DNA of 64,000 nucleotides from Micromonospora endolithica. Lineage in GTDB: Bacteria > Actinomycetota > Actinomycetes > Mycobacteriales > Micromonosporaceae. Location: contig NZ_RBAK01000002.1 in NCBI RefSeq assembly GCF_003626595.1, positions 62,001 to 126,000 of the forward strand, read 5' to 3'. This document shows, piece after piece, positions 52,076 through 61,258 of the stretch. A model generated the notes under the pieces. It did not search any database. It saw only the letters and a program-made list of their open reading frames with translations, and was not told where the DNA came from. A program made the translations under genes and the position numbers. Each line of letters begins with the position of its first letter. The stretch's first letter is position 1.

Positions 52076-53269
52076 TCAGCCGGCCACCCGCCCGCCGGGT
52101 CGGCCGGCGATCCGCAGCCGGCGGGGCGGGACGACGGCCGGGCCGGCCCGGTGCGCCGGTCCGGCCGGGGTCCAGGAGCCGAGCACGGCGGCCCGGGTGG
52201 CGCCGGTCACCGACGGCAGCGCGCCGGGCAGGCCGTGCCAGGACAACCAGCCGAGCAGGGCGAACGCGTACGCCTCCTTGGCCTGGGCGGGCACCCCCAG
52301 CTCGTCGGTGGTACGCAGCCGCCAGCGGCCCTCCCCCAGCGCGGCCAGGCGGGCACGGAGGGTGGGATTGCGCACCCCGCCGCCGGCCGCCACGACCTCG
52401 ACCACGCCGTGCCGGTCGCAGGCGTCGGCCACCGTGCGGGCGGTCAGCTCGGTCAGCGTGGCCAGCAGGTCCTCGACCGGCACCGGAGCACCCAGGGAGG
52501 TCAGGCGTTCGTCCAGGTAACCGGCGTGGAACAGCTCCTTGCCGGTCGACTTCGGCGGCGCCGCCGCGTAGTACGGCTCGGCGAGCAGCGACGCCAGCAG
52601 ACCGGGGTGCACCCGCCCGGTCGCCGCGACCGCCCCGTCGGTGTCGCAGGGCCGGCCGAGGAAGCGCCGGGCGGCGGCGTCGAGCAGGGCGTTGGCCGGG
52701 CCGACGTCGTACCCCAGCACGGGGGCGTGCGGCGCGACCACGGTGAGGTTGGCGATGCCGCCCAGGTTGAGCGCCGCCCGGGGCCCGGCGGCGTCGTCCG
52801 GGTCCAGCAGCAGCGCGTCGAACGCCGGCACCAGCGGCGCGCCCTGACCGCCCGCGGCGACGTCCGCCGCCCGCAGGTCCGACAGCACCGGTACGCCGAC
52901 CCGGGCGGCCACCCGCGCGACCGACCCGAGTTGCAGGGTCCCCCGGACCGTCCCGGCGTCGACCCAGTGGAAGACCGTCTGGCCCGGTGAGACGACCGCG
53001 TCCACGGTGCCGCCGGCCAACTCGACCCCGGCCGCCGCCGCCTCGGCGAAGACGTCACCGAGGCGGTTGTCCAGCCGGCAGACCGCCTCGATCGTGGTGG
53101 CGGCCGGCGGCAGCACCGCGGAGATCGTGTCCCGCAGCTCGTCGTCGTAGCCCAGCTCGCGGTGCCCCAGCGGGCGCAGCCACAGGGTGTCCCCGTCGAC
53201 GGTGAACTCGGCGGCCACCACGTCCACCGCGTCGTACGACGTCCCCGACATCAACCCGACGATCTTCAT
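52076..53269 (-). CDS. anmK: Anhydro-N-acetylmuramic acid kinase
   Basis: A 397-residue ASKHA-fold kinase that phosphorylates and opens anhydro-MurNAc during cell-wall recycling. Motifs: MKIVGLMSGTSYDAVDVV (family MSGTSxD), SPGQTVFHWVDAG, NLGGIANLTVV and VVAAGGGVRNPTL. The 5' side abuts a 60-bp repeat directly after the start codon, so no Shine-Dalgarno is seen and the leader would be made of repeat sequence. Confidence 0.95.
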   Translation of the reverse strand: MKIVGLMSGTSYDAVDVVAAEFTVDGDTLWLRPLGHRELGYDDELRDTISAVLPPAATTIEAVCRLDNRLGDVFAEAAAAGVELAGGTVDAVVSPGQTVFHWVDAGTVRGTLQLGSVARVAARVGVPVLSDLRAADVAAGGQGAPLVPAFDALLLDPDDAAGPRAALNLGGIANLTVVAPHAPVLGYDVGPANALLDAAARRFLGRPCDTDGAVAATGRVHPGLLASLLAEPYYAAAPPKSTGKELFHAGYLDERLTSLGAPVPVEDLLATLTELTARTVADACDRHGVVEVVAAGGGVRNPTLRARLAALGEGRWRLRTTDELGVPAQAKEAYAFALLGWLSWHGLPGALPSVTGATRAAVLGSWTPAGPAHRAGPAVVPPRRLRIAGRPGGRVAG

Positions 53270-53327
53270 GAAAGGAAGGGCCCCCTGTTAACGCCTACGG
53301 TAGAGGAAGGGTCCCTTCCTAACACCT
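53270..53327. repeat. 60-bp two-unit intergenic repeat, copy E
   Basis: On the plus strand: GAAAGGAAGGGCCCCCTG, TTAACGCCTACGG, TAGAGGAAGGGTCCC and TTCCTAACACC. It begins right after the anmK start codon (minus strand) and fills most of the gap to the RNA methyltransferase gene. Confidence 0.85.
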
Positions 53328-53350
53328 CGGCCGACGACGGTCACCGGCAC

Positions 53351-54583
53351 CTACCCGGGCAGCAGCAGACCGACCAGCTCCACGTGCTGGGTCATCGGGA
53401 ACAGGTCGAACCCGCGCAGCTCGGCCAGCCGCCAACCCGCCCCGGCGAACGTGTGCACGTCCCGGGCGAAGGCGGCCGGGTCACAGGCCACGTACGCGAC
53501 CGCGCGCGGACCGGCGGCCACGATGTCCCGCACCACCGGCGCCCCCGCGCCGGAGCGGGGCGGGTCGAGCACCACCACGTCGACCGGGCCGGTGATCCGT
53601 CGGCGGGCCAGCGCGGTCTCCACCCGGGCCGCGACGACCTCCACCCACGGCAGGTCGGCCAGGTTCTCCCGGGCCGCCGCCACGCCCTGTGCGGCGGACT
53701 CGACCAGGGTGATCCGGCCGGTGTCGCCGACCCGGGCGGCGAGCGCCGCGGCGAAGAGCCCGGCACCCCCGTAGAGGTCCCAGGCACGCTCGCCGGGCCG
53801 CGGGGCGAGCTGCGCCAGCACCGCGTCGACGAGGGTGTCCGCGGCGGCCGGGTGCACCTGCCAGAACGACGACGCGGACAGCTCCCACTCCCGCCCGGCG
53901 GCCCGCTCGCGGACCCGCTCCGGGCCGCTCACCGTGGTCGGCGTGCCCTCGGCGTACGCGGTGACGGCCACGTCGCCCCCGGTGGACGCGACCGTCTCGA
54001 CGGCGTCCGCGTCCGGCCAGCGGACCCCGCCGGGCGCCAGCACCGGCAGCTCCTGGATCGCCGGGTGCGCGATCAGGCACCGGTCCACCGGCACCACCTC
54101 GTGCGAGCGGTGCTTGAGCAGGCCGGCCCGGCCGGCGCCGTCGACCGTGTACCGGATGCGGGAGCGCCAGCCCAGCGGACCGCCGGGCAACGCCTCCACC
54201 CGCACCGCGAGGGCGTCGCACTCGGCGTCGGTCAGCTTCGCCAGCCGGATCAGCTGCTCGCGGACCACCGCCGTCTTCCAGTCCAGCTGCGCGGCGGGGG
54301 CGACGTGTTGCAGGTCGCAGCCGCCGCAGCGGCCCGGTCGGGCGTACGGGCAGGGTGGCTCCACCCGCTCCGGCGCGGCCTGGAGCACCGTCACCGCGTC
54401 GGCGCGGGCGAAGCCCCGGTGCACCTCGGTCACCTCGGCGACGACCCGCTCGCCGGGCAGCGCGTGCCGGACGAAGACCACCTGCCCGTCGACCCGCGCC
54501 ACGCAGTGCCCGCCCGGGGCGACCGCGTCCACGGTCAGCTCGACCCGCTCGGCCTCCCCGAGGCCGCGATCCGGGGCGCTCAC
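53351..54583 (-). CDS. TRAM-domain RNA (uracil-5) methyltransferase (TrmA/RlmD type)
   Basis: A 410-residue enzyme: an N-terminal TRAM domain (VELTVDAVAPGGHCVARVDG), a Fe-S cluster motif CPYARPGRCGGC, the SAM site WDLYGGAGLFAAALA, LDPPRSGAG and the catalytic cysteine in YVACDPAAFARD. It methylates a uridine in tRNA or rRNA. GTG 54583 overlaps the APC permease stop. It corresponds to Rv2689c. Confidence 0.93.
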   Translation of the reverse strand: MSAPDRGLGEAERVELTVDAVAPGGHCVARVDGQVVFVRHALPGERVVAEVTEVHRGFARADAVTVLQAAPERVEPPCPYARPGRCGGCDLQHVAPAAQLDWKTAVVREQLIRLAKLTDAECDALAVRVEALPGGPLGWRSRIRYTVDGAGRAGLLKHRSHEVVPVDRCLIAHPAIQELPVLAPGGVRWPDADAVETVASTGGDVAVTAYAEGTPTTVSGPERVRERAAGREWELSASSFWQVHPAAADTLVDAVLAQLAPRPGERAWDLYGGAGLFAAALAARVGDTGRITLVESAAQGVAAARENLADLPWVEVVAARVETALARRRITGPVDVVVLDPPRSGAGAPVVRDIVAAGPRAVAYVACDPAAFARDVHTFAGAGWRLAELRGFDLFPMTQHVELVGLLLPG

Positions 54584-56667
54584 GACCGGCCCCCGTCGGT
54601 GTCCCGCTCGCTGGACGGCGGCGCGGGACTCTCCGGCGCCGCGGCCATCGGCGCGGCCGGCGGCGGGGTGCCAGGCGACGCCCCCGCCCGGGGACCCCGG
54701 GCCGGGCTGCGGCTCAGCGTGGCGTCCAGCCGGTCCAGGTTCTTGCCGGCGGTGGAGGCGAGCTGCCACGGGACGCTGGTCACCATCACCCCCGGTTCGA
54801 AGAGCAGCCGGCCCTTGAGCCGCAGCGCACTCTGGTTGTGCAAGAGGTTCTCCCACCAGCGCCCGACCACGTACTCGGGAATGAAGACGGTGACCACGTC
54901 GCGGGGCGACTCCCGGCGGACGCCGGCCACGTAGTTGAGGATCGGCCGGGTGATCTCCCGGTACGGCGAGTCGATCACGGTCAGCGCCACCGGTACGTTG
55001 CGCCGATCCCACTCGGCCTGCAACTGCCGGGTGTCCTTGTCGTCGACGTTGACCGTCACCGCGGTGAGCGTGTCCGGTCGGGTGGCCTTCGCGTACGCCA
55101 GAGCCCGCAGGGTCGGCTGGTGCACCTTGCTGACCAGCACGACGGCGTGGTTGCGGGCCGGCAGCACCGGGCGCCCCTCGTCCGGGGTGAGTTCCACCGC
55201 GACCCGGTCGTAGTGCCGGCGGATGGCCAGCATCAGCACGTAGATCATCGCCATCGCGACGATCGCGATCCACGCGCCGAGCAGGAACTTCGTCACCAGC
55301 ACGATGACCAGGACGGTGCCGGTCATCGCCATGCCGAAGCTGTTGATCGCCCGGGACCGGATCATCCGGCGGCGCGCCTCGGCGTCCCGCTCGGTGCGCA
55401 GGTGCCGGTTCCAGTGCCGGATCATGCCCGCCTGGGACAGCGTGAACGACACGAAGACACCGACGATGTAGAGCTGGATGAGTTTGGTCACCTCGGCCTG
55501 GAAGCCGACGATCAGCACGATCGCGAACGAGGCCAGGAAGACGATGCCGTTGGAGAAGGCCAGCCGGTCGCCCCGGGTGTGCAGTTGCCGGGGCAGGTAG
55601 CGGTCCTGGGCCAGGATCGAGCCGAGCACCGGGAACCCGTTGAACGCGGTGTTCGCGGCCAGGAACAGGATCAGCGCGGTCGCGCCGGCCACCACGAAGA
55701 GCAGCACCGAGCCGGACCCGAACACCGTCTCGCCGAGCTGCGTGGTGACGGTCTTCTGCACGTACCCCTCGGGCCCGGCGACGATCTGGAGATCCGGGTC
55801 CTCGACGAACTGGAGCCCGGTCAGCCGGGCCAGCCAGATGATCCCGACCAGCATGCTCACCGCGATGGTGCCGAGCAGCAGCAGCGTGGTGGCCGCGTTG
55901 CGGCTCTTCGGCGCCTTGAACGCCGGCACCCCGTTGGAGATCGCCTCCACGCCGGTCAGCGCCGCGCAGCCGGAGGAGAAGGTCCGCAGCAGCAGGAAGA
56001 TCAGCGCGAAGCCGGTCACGCTGTGCTCGGCCTGGATCACCAGGTCGGCGCTGGGCGCGCGCAGGTCGTGGCCGAGCACGAAGACCCGGACCAGGCCGGT
56101 GAGCAGCATGCCGCCGATCACGATGACGAACCCGTAGGTGGGGATCGCGAACAGGTTGCCGGACTCCCGCAGGCCGCGCAGGTTCAGCGCGGTGAGCAGC
56201 ACCACCGCGCTGACCGCGATCAGCACCTTGTGGGTGGCCACGAACGGCACCACCGAGCCGAGGTTGGCCACCCCGGCGGAGACCGACACGGCGACCGTCA
56301 GCACGTAGTCGACCAGCAGCGCGCTGGCCACCGCGACACCGGCCCGCGGCCCGAGGTTGACCGTGGCCACCTCGTAGTCGCCGCCACCGGACGGGTAGGC
56401 GTGCACGGTCTGCCGGTAGCTGGCCACCACCGTGAGCATCACCACGACCACCGCGAGCGCGACCCACGGCGAGAAGAAGTACGCCGACGCGCCGGCGATG
56501 GACAGCGTCAGCAGGATCTCGTCCGGCGCGTACGCGACGCTGGACAGCGCGTCGGACGCGAAGACGGGCAGCGCGATGCGCTTGGGCAGGAGGGTGTGCT
56601 GGAGCCGGTCGGACCGGAACGGTCGACCGAGCAGGAGCCGCTTCAGCAGCGAGGTGGGACTGGCCAC
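54580..56667 (-). CDS. APC-superfamily amino-acid/cation permease
   Basis: A 695-residue permease, about 12 TM helices, with a long soluble C-terminal domain. The start has KRLLLGRPFRSDRLQHTLLP and ALPVFASDALSSVAYAPDEI, the conserved APC helix-1 motif with its unwound glycine region. A universal-stress-like C-terminal part (HAVVLVSKVHQPTLRALAYAK) suggests regulation. I chose GTG 56667 because a TACTCT -10 lies 8 nt before it; a GTG at 56688 would add 7 residues. It corresponds to Rv2690c, next to two TrkA genes. Confidence 0.88.
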   Translation of the reverse strand: MASPTSLLKRLLLGRPFRSDRLQHTLLPKRIALPVFASDALSSVAYAPDEILLTLSIAGASAYFFSPWVALAVVVVMLTVVASYRQTVHAYPSGGGDYEVATVNLGPRAGVAVASALLVDYVLTVAVSVSAGVANLGSVVPFVATHKVLIAVSAVVLLTALNLRGLRESGNLFAIPTYGFVIVIGGMLLTGLVRVFVLGHDLRAPSADLVIQAEHSVTGFALIFLLLRTFSSGCAALTGVEAISNGVPAFKAPKSRNAATTLLLLGTIAVSMLVGIIWLARLTGLQFVEDPDLQIVAGPEGYVQKTVTTQLGETVFGSGSVLLFVVAGATALILFLAANTAFNGFPVLGSILAQDRYLPRQLHTRGDRLAFSNGIVFLASFAIVLIVGFQAEVTKLIQLYIVGVFVSFTLSQAGMIRHWNRHLRTERDAEARRRMIRSRAINSFGMAMTGTVLVIVLVTKFLLGAWIAIVAMAMIYVLMLAIRRHYDRVAVELTPDEGRPVLPARNHAVVLVSKVHQPTLRALAYAKATRPDTLTAVTVNVDDKDTRQLQAEWDRRNVPVALTVIDSPYREITRPILNYVAGVRRESPRDVVTVFIPEYVVGRWWENLLHNQSALRLKGRLLFEPGVMVTSVPWQLASTAGKNLDRLDATLSRSPARGPRAGASPGTPPPAAPMAAAPESPAPPSSERDTDGGRS

Positions 56668-56818
56668 AACCGCCAAGAGTACGACCACCGGTCGGCCCCT
56701 CCACCGGGTGGCCGATCACGGTGGGGCGTACGGGCGGAGTACCGTCTGCTCCGCGTCCGCGCGGGCAACGTGGCAGGCTGGTGCCGCACGTGGTGCGGGC
56801 CGGTGAGGAGGGGACGCG

Positions 56819-57484
56819 GTGCACGTCGTGATCATGGGCTGTGGCCGGGTGGGTTCGACCCTCGCCCAGAGCCTGGAGTCCCGGGGGCACTCGGTGGCGG
56901 TGATCGACCAGGACGCCGACTCGTTCCGGCGGCTGGGTCCCGACTTCGCCGGGATCACGGTCACCGGCGCCGGCTTCGACGGCGAGGTGCTGCGGCAGGC
57001 CGGTATCGAGCGGGCCGACGCCTTCGCGGCCGTCTCCAGCGGCGACAACTCCAACATCATCTCCGCCCGGCTGGCCCGGGAGACGTTCGGTGTCTCCCGG
57101 GTGGCGGCCCGGATCTACGACCAGCGGCGCGCCCAGGTCTACGAGCGCCTCGGCATCCCGACCGTGGCCACCGTGCGGTGGACCGCCGACCGGATGCTGC
57201 GGCACCTCGTCCCCGAGGGCAACGTGGAGATCTTCCGCGACCCGACGAGCACCGTGTCGATCGTCGAGGTGCCGGTGCACAAGGACTGGATCGGCCGCAC
57301 GGTGCGCGCGCTGGAGGAGGCGACCGGCGCCCGGGTGGCGTACCTCATCCGGTTCGGCATCGGCACCCTGCCCACCGTGTCCTCGGTCGTCCAGGAGGGC
57401 GACCAGATCTTCATGCTGGTCACCGACGACATCGTGGCGCCGGTGACGTCGGTGGCGGCGACCCCGCCGGAAGGAGGGCACTGA
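56819..57484 (+). CDS. trkA: TrkA-type K+ transport regulator (CeoB-like)
   Basis: A 221-residue RCK protein. TrkA-N Rossmann fold: VIMGCGRVGSTLAQSLE with the acidic end VAVIDQD. A TrkA-C domain begins near DWIGRTVRALEE. It senses NAD(H) or ATP and gates a Trk/Ktr-type potassium system. It begins the pair with the following gene, 2 bp later, as ceoB-ceoC in mycobacteria. Divergent from the APC permease. Confidence 0.94.
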   Translation: MHVVIMGCGRVGSTLAQSLESRGHSVAVIDQDADSFRRLGPDFAGITVTGAGFDGEVLRQAGIERADAFAAVSSGDNSNIISARLARETFGVSRVAARIYDQRRAQVYERLGIPTVATVRWTADRMLRHLVPEGNVEIFRDPTSTVSIVEVPVHKDWIGRTVRALEEATGARVAYLIRFGIGTLPTVSSVVQEGDQIFMLVTDDIVAPVTSVAATPPEGGH

Positions 57485-57486
57485 GC

Positions 57487-58185
57487 ATGCGGATCGCCAT
57501 CGCCGGCGCCGGCAACGTGGGTCGGTCGATCGCCCAGGAGCTGATCGACAACGGCCACCAGGTGATGCTGATCGAGCGGCAGCCCCGGATGCTGCGCCCC
57601 GACCGGGTGCCCGCCGCCGACTGGGTGCTGGCCGACGCGTGCGAGCTGGCCAGCCTGGAGGAGGCCAACATCGCCGGCTGCGACGTGGTCGTCGCGGCGA
57701 CCGGCGACGACAAGGTCAACCTGGTGGTGTCGCTGCTGGCCAAGACCGAGTTCGCGGTGCCCCGGGTGGTGGCCCGGATCAACCGGGCCGAGAACGAGTG
57801 GCTGTTCACCGAACAGTGGGGCGTGGACGTCGCGGTGAGCAAGCCACGGGTGATGGCCGCCCTGGTCGAGGAGGCGGTCACCGTCGGGGACCTGGTCCGG
57901 TTGATGACCTTCCGGCAGGGCGAGGCGAACCTGGTCGAGATCACCCTGCCGCCGACCGCTCCGTACGTCGGCCAGCCGTTGCGCGCGGTGCCCCTGCCCC
58001 GAGACTCCGCCCTGGTGGCGATCCTGCGCGGCAAGCGGGTGCTGGTGCCCAGCCCGGACGACCCGATAGAGGCCGGCGACGAACTGATCTTCGTCTGCAC
58101 CGCCGAGGTGGAGGACGCGGTCCGGACGGTCGTGCTCGGCGCGGACAGCGTGGAGCGGACCCGCGAGTCCCGGGGTCCCCGCTGA
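57487..58185 (+). CDS. trkA: TrkA-type K+ transport regulator (CeoC-like)
   Basis: A 232-residue second TrkA: MRIAIAGAGNVGRSIAQELI is its nucleotide fold, with VVAATGDDKVNLVVSLLA later and a TrkA-C domain (APYVGQPLRAVPLPRDSALV). The two TrkA proteins probably form mixed octameric rings. No TrkH/TrkG pore is in the window, so the channel is encoded elsewhere, or the neighbouring APC permease is the target. Confidence 0.94.
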   Translation: MRIAIAGAGNVGRSIAQELIDNGHQVMLIERQPRMLRPDRVPAADWVLADACELASLEEANIAGCDVVVAATGDDKVNLVVSLLAKTEFAVPRVVARINRAENEWLFTEQWGVDVAVSKPRVMAALVEEAVTVGDLVRLMTFRQGEANLVEITLPPTAPYVGQPLRAVPLPRDSALVAILRGKRVLVPSPDDPIEAGDELIFVCTAEVEDAVRTVVLGADSVERTRESRGPR

Positions 58186-58204
58186 CCGTCGGTCGTGCCG
58201 GTGC

Positions 58205-58882
58205 TCAGGCGCCGGGCAGCGGCGCGGTCTCCCGGGTCACCCGGCGGACGGTCCAGACCGTGATGAGCAGCAGCAGCACGTACGGCGGATAGCCCAGCAC
58301 CAGCCGGGCGATGCCCAGCGCGGTGTCCTGGTGGGCCAGGTAGAGCCCGGCCTGGACGCCCACCTTGGCCAGCCAGACCACGCCCCAGAGCACGGTGAGG
58401 CCGGTGAAGGTACGCACCAGCCGGGGGTCGTCCCGCCACTCGGACTTGCCCTTGGCGACCAGCACCGACCAGATCCAGCCGACCAGGGGCTGTCGGATCG
58501 CCGCCGAGATCAGCAGAGCCACCCCGTAGCCGATCCCGTAGAGGATCCCGGGGAGGTAGAAGTCCCGCTCGTCGCCGGTGCGCCAGGCGATGGCGGCGCC
58601 GATGCCGACGCCGAACAGGCCGTTGACCGCGTGCCGGACCGGCCGGCGCTGGACCAGCCGCAGCACGGCGATCGCCAGGGCCACCGACACCGAGGCGATG
58701 ACGGCGGGGCGCAGGTCACCGATGATGTTGGCCACCACGAAGACGACCACCGGGATGCTGGACTCCACCAGCCCCCGCCAGCCACCCAACTGGTCGGCCA
58801 TCTGCTCGGCCAGGCTGGGCAGCGGCTCCTCGTCCACCGGTCCCAGGTCCGGCTGTGCCGGCCGGTGCTGTCCCGTCGTCAT
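58205..58882 (-). CDS. DUF3159 membrane protein
   Basis: A 225-residue membrane protein with about 6 TM helices, ATG 58882. Typical DUF3159 features: SLAEQMADQLGGWRGLVESS, NIIGDLRPAVIASV, RRPVRHAVNGLFGVGIGA and FYLPGILYGIGYGV. Counterpart of Rv2693c. No function known. Confidence 0.88.
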   Translation of the reverse strand: MTTGQHRPAQPDLGPVDEEPLPSLAEQMADQLGGWRGLVESSIPVVVFVVANIIGDLRPAVIASVSVALAIAVLRLVQRRPVRHAVNGLFGVGIGAAIAWRTGDERDFYLPGILYGIGYGVALLISAAIRQPLVGWIWSVLVAKGKSEWRDDPRLVRTFTGLTVLWGVVWLAKVGVQAGLYLAHQDTALGIARLVLGYPPYVLLLLITVWTVRRVTRETAPLPGA

Positions 58883-58908
58883 GCCCTGCCTTCTGTCCGC
58901 TGGGGAGT

Positions 58909-59289
58909 TCACTTCGGCGGTTCCAGCTCGTAGTACGGGTTGTAGATGACCTTGCGGTCGTCCCGGACGGCCATCCGGCCGCGGGCGGTCAGGTGGCGGC
59001 CGGGCTCGATGCCGACGATCTGCCGCCGGCCCAGCCACACCAGGGTGACCACGTCGCTGCCGTCGTAGAGGTCGGCCTCCAGCGTCGGCAGGTTCGTCCG
59101 CGGCGTGTACACCACCGTGCGCAGCCGCCCGGCGACCGAGACCACCTGACCCCGCATGCACAGCTGGGCGGGCGGGCAGCCGTGCTCGGCGCTCTCCCGG
59201 CGCAGTTCCTGCGCCTCGATCTCCGCCTCGCTCGCGGTGAACCGGCGCAGCATCCGCCGCAGGGAACTCTGGCGCTCGTCGGTCGTCAT
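58909..59289 (-). CDS. OB-fold nucleic-acid-binding protein
   Basis: A 126-residue protein of the Rv2694c group: SLRRMLRRFTASEAEIEAQ helix, then an OB fold with MRGQVVSVAGRLRTVVYTP, LEADLYDGSDVVTLVWLGRR and RGRMAVRDDRKVIYNPYYEL. OB folds of this kind bind single-stranded DNA or RNA. The gene lies between DUF3159 and DUF3710 genes in the conserved core. Confidence 0.88.
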   Translation of the reverse strand: MTTDERQSSLRRMLRRFTASEAEIEAQELRRESAEHGCPPAQLCMRGQVVSVAGRLRTVVYTPRTNLPTLEADLYDGSDVVTLVWLGRRQIVGIEPGRHLTARGRMAVRDDRKVIYNPYYELEPPK

Positions 59290-59419
59290 GACCTCCGCGT
59301 CACCCTCTCCACGCTCGCCGGCATTGCCGCCGGCTCCGGCCTGTGGACCCGACGACGCCGGGACCGTCCCGCCAGCGTACGCCGAAGGAACGGTCCCGGC
59401 CGTCCGGCCGGGTGCGCGG

Positions 59420-60085
59420 TCAGGCCTCGCGGGGTGCCGGCGCCGGCGTGCCGTTCGCGGTCTCGGCCTGGTCGGCGATCTCCCGGGGCAGCCGCAGCGG
59501 CAGTGGCTCGCGGACCGGCTTGGCCTCCTGGCCACGGTCGACCACCAGCCCGTCGAGGCACTGGGTGAGCGGGCCGGAGGCGGCCGGGTCGGTGGCCACC
59601 TCGCCCTGGTAGACGCCGCGCACCATCCAGCGGGGGCCGTCGATGCCGACGAACCGCAGGTCGGTGAGCCCGTCCGGGGTACGCACCCGGGCGTGCAGCT
59701 CGGGGCCGTACTCGCCCTGGACCTCCTGGGCGGCGGCGCCGTCGGCGAACAGCGACTGGCGGATCTCCTCGCGCACCTCGTCCCAGATGCCCTCGCTGCG
59801 TGGCGCCGCGAAGACGCCGAGTTGGAGGGCGTTCGGGCCGTGCACGAGCACGACCTGCTGGATCACGCCCTGCGGGTCGGCCTGCACCCGGACCTCGACG
59901 TCGGGTACCGCGGGGATCTGGAGGCTGCCCAGGTCGAGGCGCTGCACTCCGTCAGGTGCCTCGGACACGTCGTAGGGACCGCGCGCCGGCCGCACGTCCT
60001 CCGCCTCGGTCGGGTCGAAGACCTCGGCGGACGTCTCGTCACGCGAGTGCCGCCCGGTACCGGCCCGCTTTCGGGAGAAGATCAC
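59420..60085 (-). CDS. DUF3710 family protein
   Basis: A 221-residue protein matching Rv2696c (DUF3710): basic start [13 protein letters not shown], then [40 protein letters not shown] and [18 protein letters not shown] chose GTG 60085, which overlaps the dut stop and has GGAGGG 8 nt upstream; GTG 60094 would add 3 residues. Function unknown. Confidence 0.88.
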   Translation of the reverse strand: MIFSRKRAGTGRHSRDETSAEVFDPTEAEDVRPARGPYDVSEAPDGVQRLDLGSLQIPAVPDVEVRVQADPQGVIQQVVLVHGPNALQLGVFAAPRSEGIWDEVREEIRQSLFADGAAAQEVQGEYGPELHARVRTPDGLTDLRFVGIDGPRWMVRGVYQGEVATDPAASGPLTQCLDGLVVDRGQEAKPVREPLPLRLPREIADQAETANGTPAPAPREA

Positions 60086-60624
60086 TGCGCCCACCCTCCG
60101 CTGTTCACACTCACCGTGTCACCCCTTCCGTCCTCGTCGCCCGCCGGGCCCACGCCGGGCGGCGGGGATATCAGACCGGCGTGCCCGCCGGTGGAGCCGT
60201 GCCCGCCGGCCCCGCGCCGGGAGCCGGGCAGCTCGGCCACCGCCTGGAAGTCCGCCCGGGCCACCCGCTGCACCACGAGCTGCGCGATGCGGTCGCCACG
60301 GGAGATCTTCGCCGACGCCTCCCGGTCGTGGTTGATCAGGTTGACCAGGATCTCACCCCGGTAGCCGGCGTCGACCGTACCGGGAGCGTTGAGCACGGTC
60401 ACGCCGAGTCTCGCCGCCAGCCCGGAGCGCGGATGCACCAGGCCCACGTACCCCGGCGGCAACGCGATGGCCAGGCCGGTCGGGACCAGGGCCCGGCCGC
60501 CGGGCGGCAGCTCCACGTCCGTGGCGGCCACCAGGTCGGCCCCGGCGTCGCCGGGATGGGCGTACGCCGGCAACGGCAGCTCCGGGTCGAGCTGCCGCAC
60601 GGGCACGGGTACGACGTCGGTCAC
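60082..60624 (-). CDS. dut: dUTP diphosphatase
   Basis: A 180-residue trimeric dUTPase that removes dUTP and supplies dUMP. Motifs: PGDAGADL (1), [20 protein letters not shown] and DAGYRGEI (2-3), [10 protein letters not shown] (4) and [12 protein letters not shown] (5). Motif 5 has His where most bacteria have Phe, as in the M. tuberculosis enzyme. The C-terminus is extended by about 20 residues. Overlaps the DUF3710 start. Confidence 0.96.
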   Translation of the reverse strand: MTDVVPVPVRQLDPELPLPAYAHPGDAGADLVAATDVELPPGGRALVPTGLAIALPPGYVGLVHPRSGLAARLGVTVLNAPGTVDAGYRGEILVNLINHDREASAKISRGDRIAQLVVQRVARADFQAVAELPGSRRGAGGHGSTGGHAGLISPPPGVGPAGDEDGRGDTVSVNSGGWAQ

Positions 60625-60695
60625 GGTTCCCCTCTTCCGTCCGTTTCTACCGGTGACCCTGCCATCCTGCCCGGTACCCGGCCCGGCGTGCGCCG

Positions 60696-60701
60696 TACCC
60701 T
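60696..60701 (+). promoter_or_regulatory. -10 element TACCCT, leaderless geometry
   Basis: TACCCT ends 6 nt before GTG 60708; supports that GTG as the start. Confidence 0.6.
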
Positions 60702-60707
60702 CGGACT

Positions 60708-61250
60708 GTGAGCATGTCGCCGTCCTCGACGCACCCGGGGCCGCCCGCCACCTACGCGGAGCGGCTCGGCCTGCCCTGGTGGGGTTGGCTGCTCGGCCTG
60801 GTCGCCGCCGCGCTGCTCGCCACCGAGATCTGGATGGGGGTGCCCGGGGTACGGACCTGGCTGCCCTTCGCGGTGCTGGTGCCGCTGACCGTGGCCGGTC
60901 TGGCGTGGCTGAGCCGGATCCGGGTCGCCGTCGCCGACGGCGAGCTGCGGGTGGACGACGCGCGCCTGCCGGCCCGGTTCGTCGCGGACGTGCTCCCGCT
61001 GGACGTCGCCGGCCGACGGGAGGTCCTCGGCGTCGGCGCGGACCCGCTGGCCTTCGTGGTGCAGCGGCCGTGGATCGGCGGCGCCGTCCAGGTGGTGCTG
61101 GACGACCCGGCCGACCCCACGCCGTTCTGGGTGGTCAGCACCCGCCATCCGGTCGAGCTGGCCGAGGCGCTGCTCGCCGCGCGCGACGCGGCCAACGCCC
61201 GCACCGGCGGCTCCGCCGGGGTCCGGGACACCGTCACCGGTCCCGCCTGA
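60708..61250 (+). CDS. DUF3093 membrane protein
   Basis: A 180-residue protein with two TM helices near the N-terminus (about 24-42 and 52-68) and a soluble PH-like domain: [40 protein letters not shown] and [16 protein letters not shown]. It matches the DUF3093 family and Rv2698 by position. Function unknown. Confidence 0.88.
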   Translation: MSMSPSSTHPGPPATYAERLGLPWWGWLLGLVAAALLATEIWMGVPGVRTWLPFAVLVPLTVAGLAWLSRIRVAVADGELRVDDARLPARFVADVLPLDVAGRREVLGVGADPLAFVVQRPWIGGAVQVVLDDPADPTPFWVVSTRHPVELAEALLAARDAANARTGGSAGVRDTVTGPA

Positions 61251-61258
61251 GGAGCGGG

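Noticed and set aside
50027..52990. A long open frame on the plus strand across dxs and anmK
   Set aside because: It is antisense to two clear enzyme genes and its translation is low-complexity Arg/Gly/His sequence, as expected from GC-rich shadow frames.
54584..57481. Upstream extension of the RNA methyltransferase frame to more than 1300 residues
   Set aside because: The extension is antisense or out of frame to the APC permease and TrkA genes; the TRAM domain start at GTG 54583 overlaps the upstream stop as expected.
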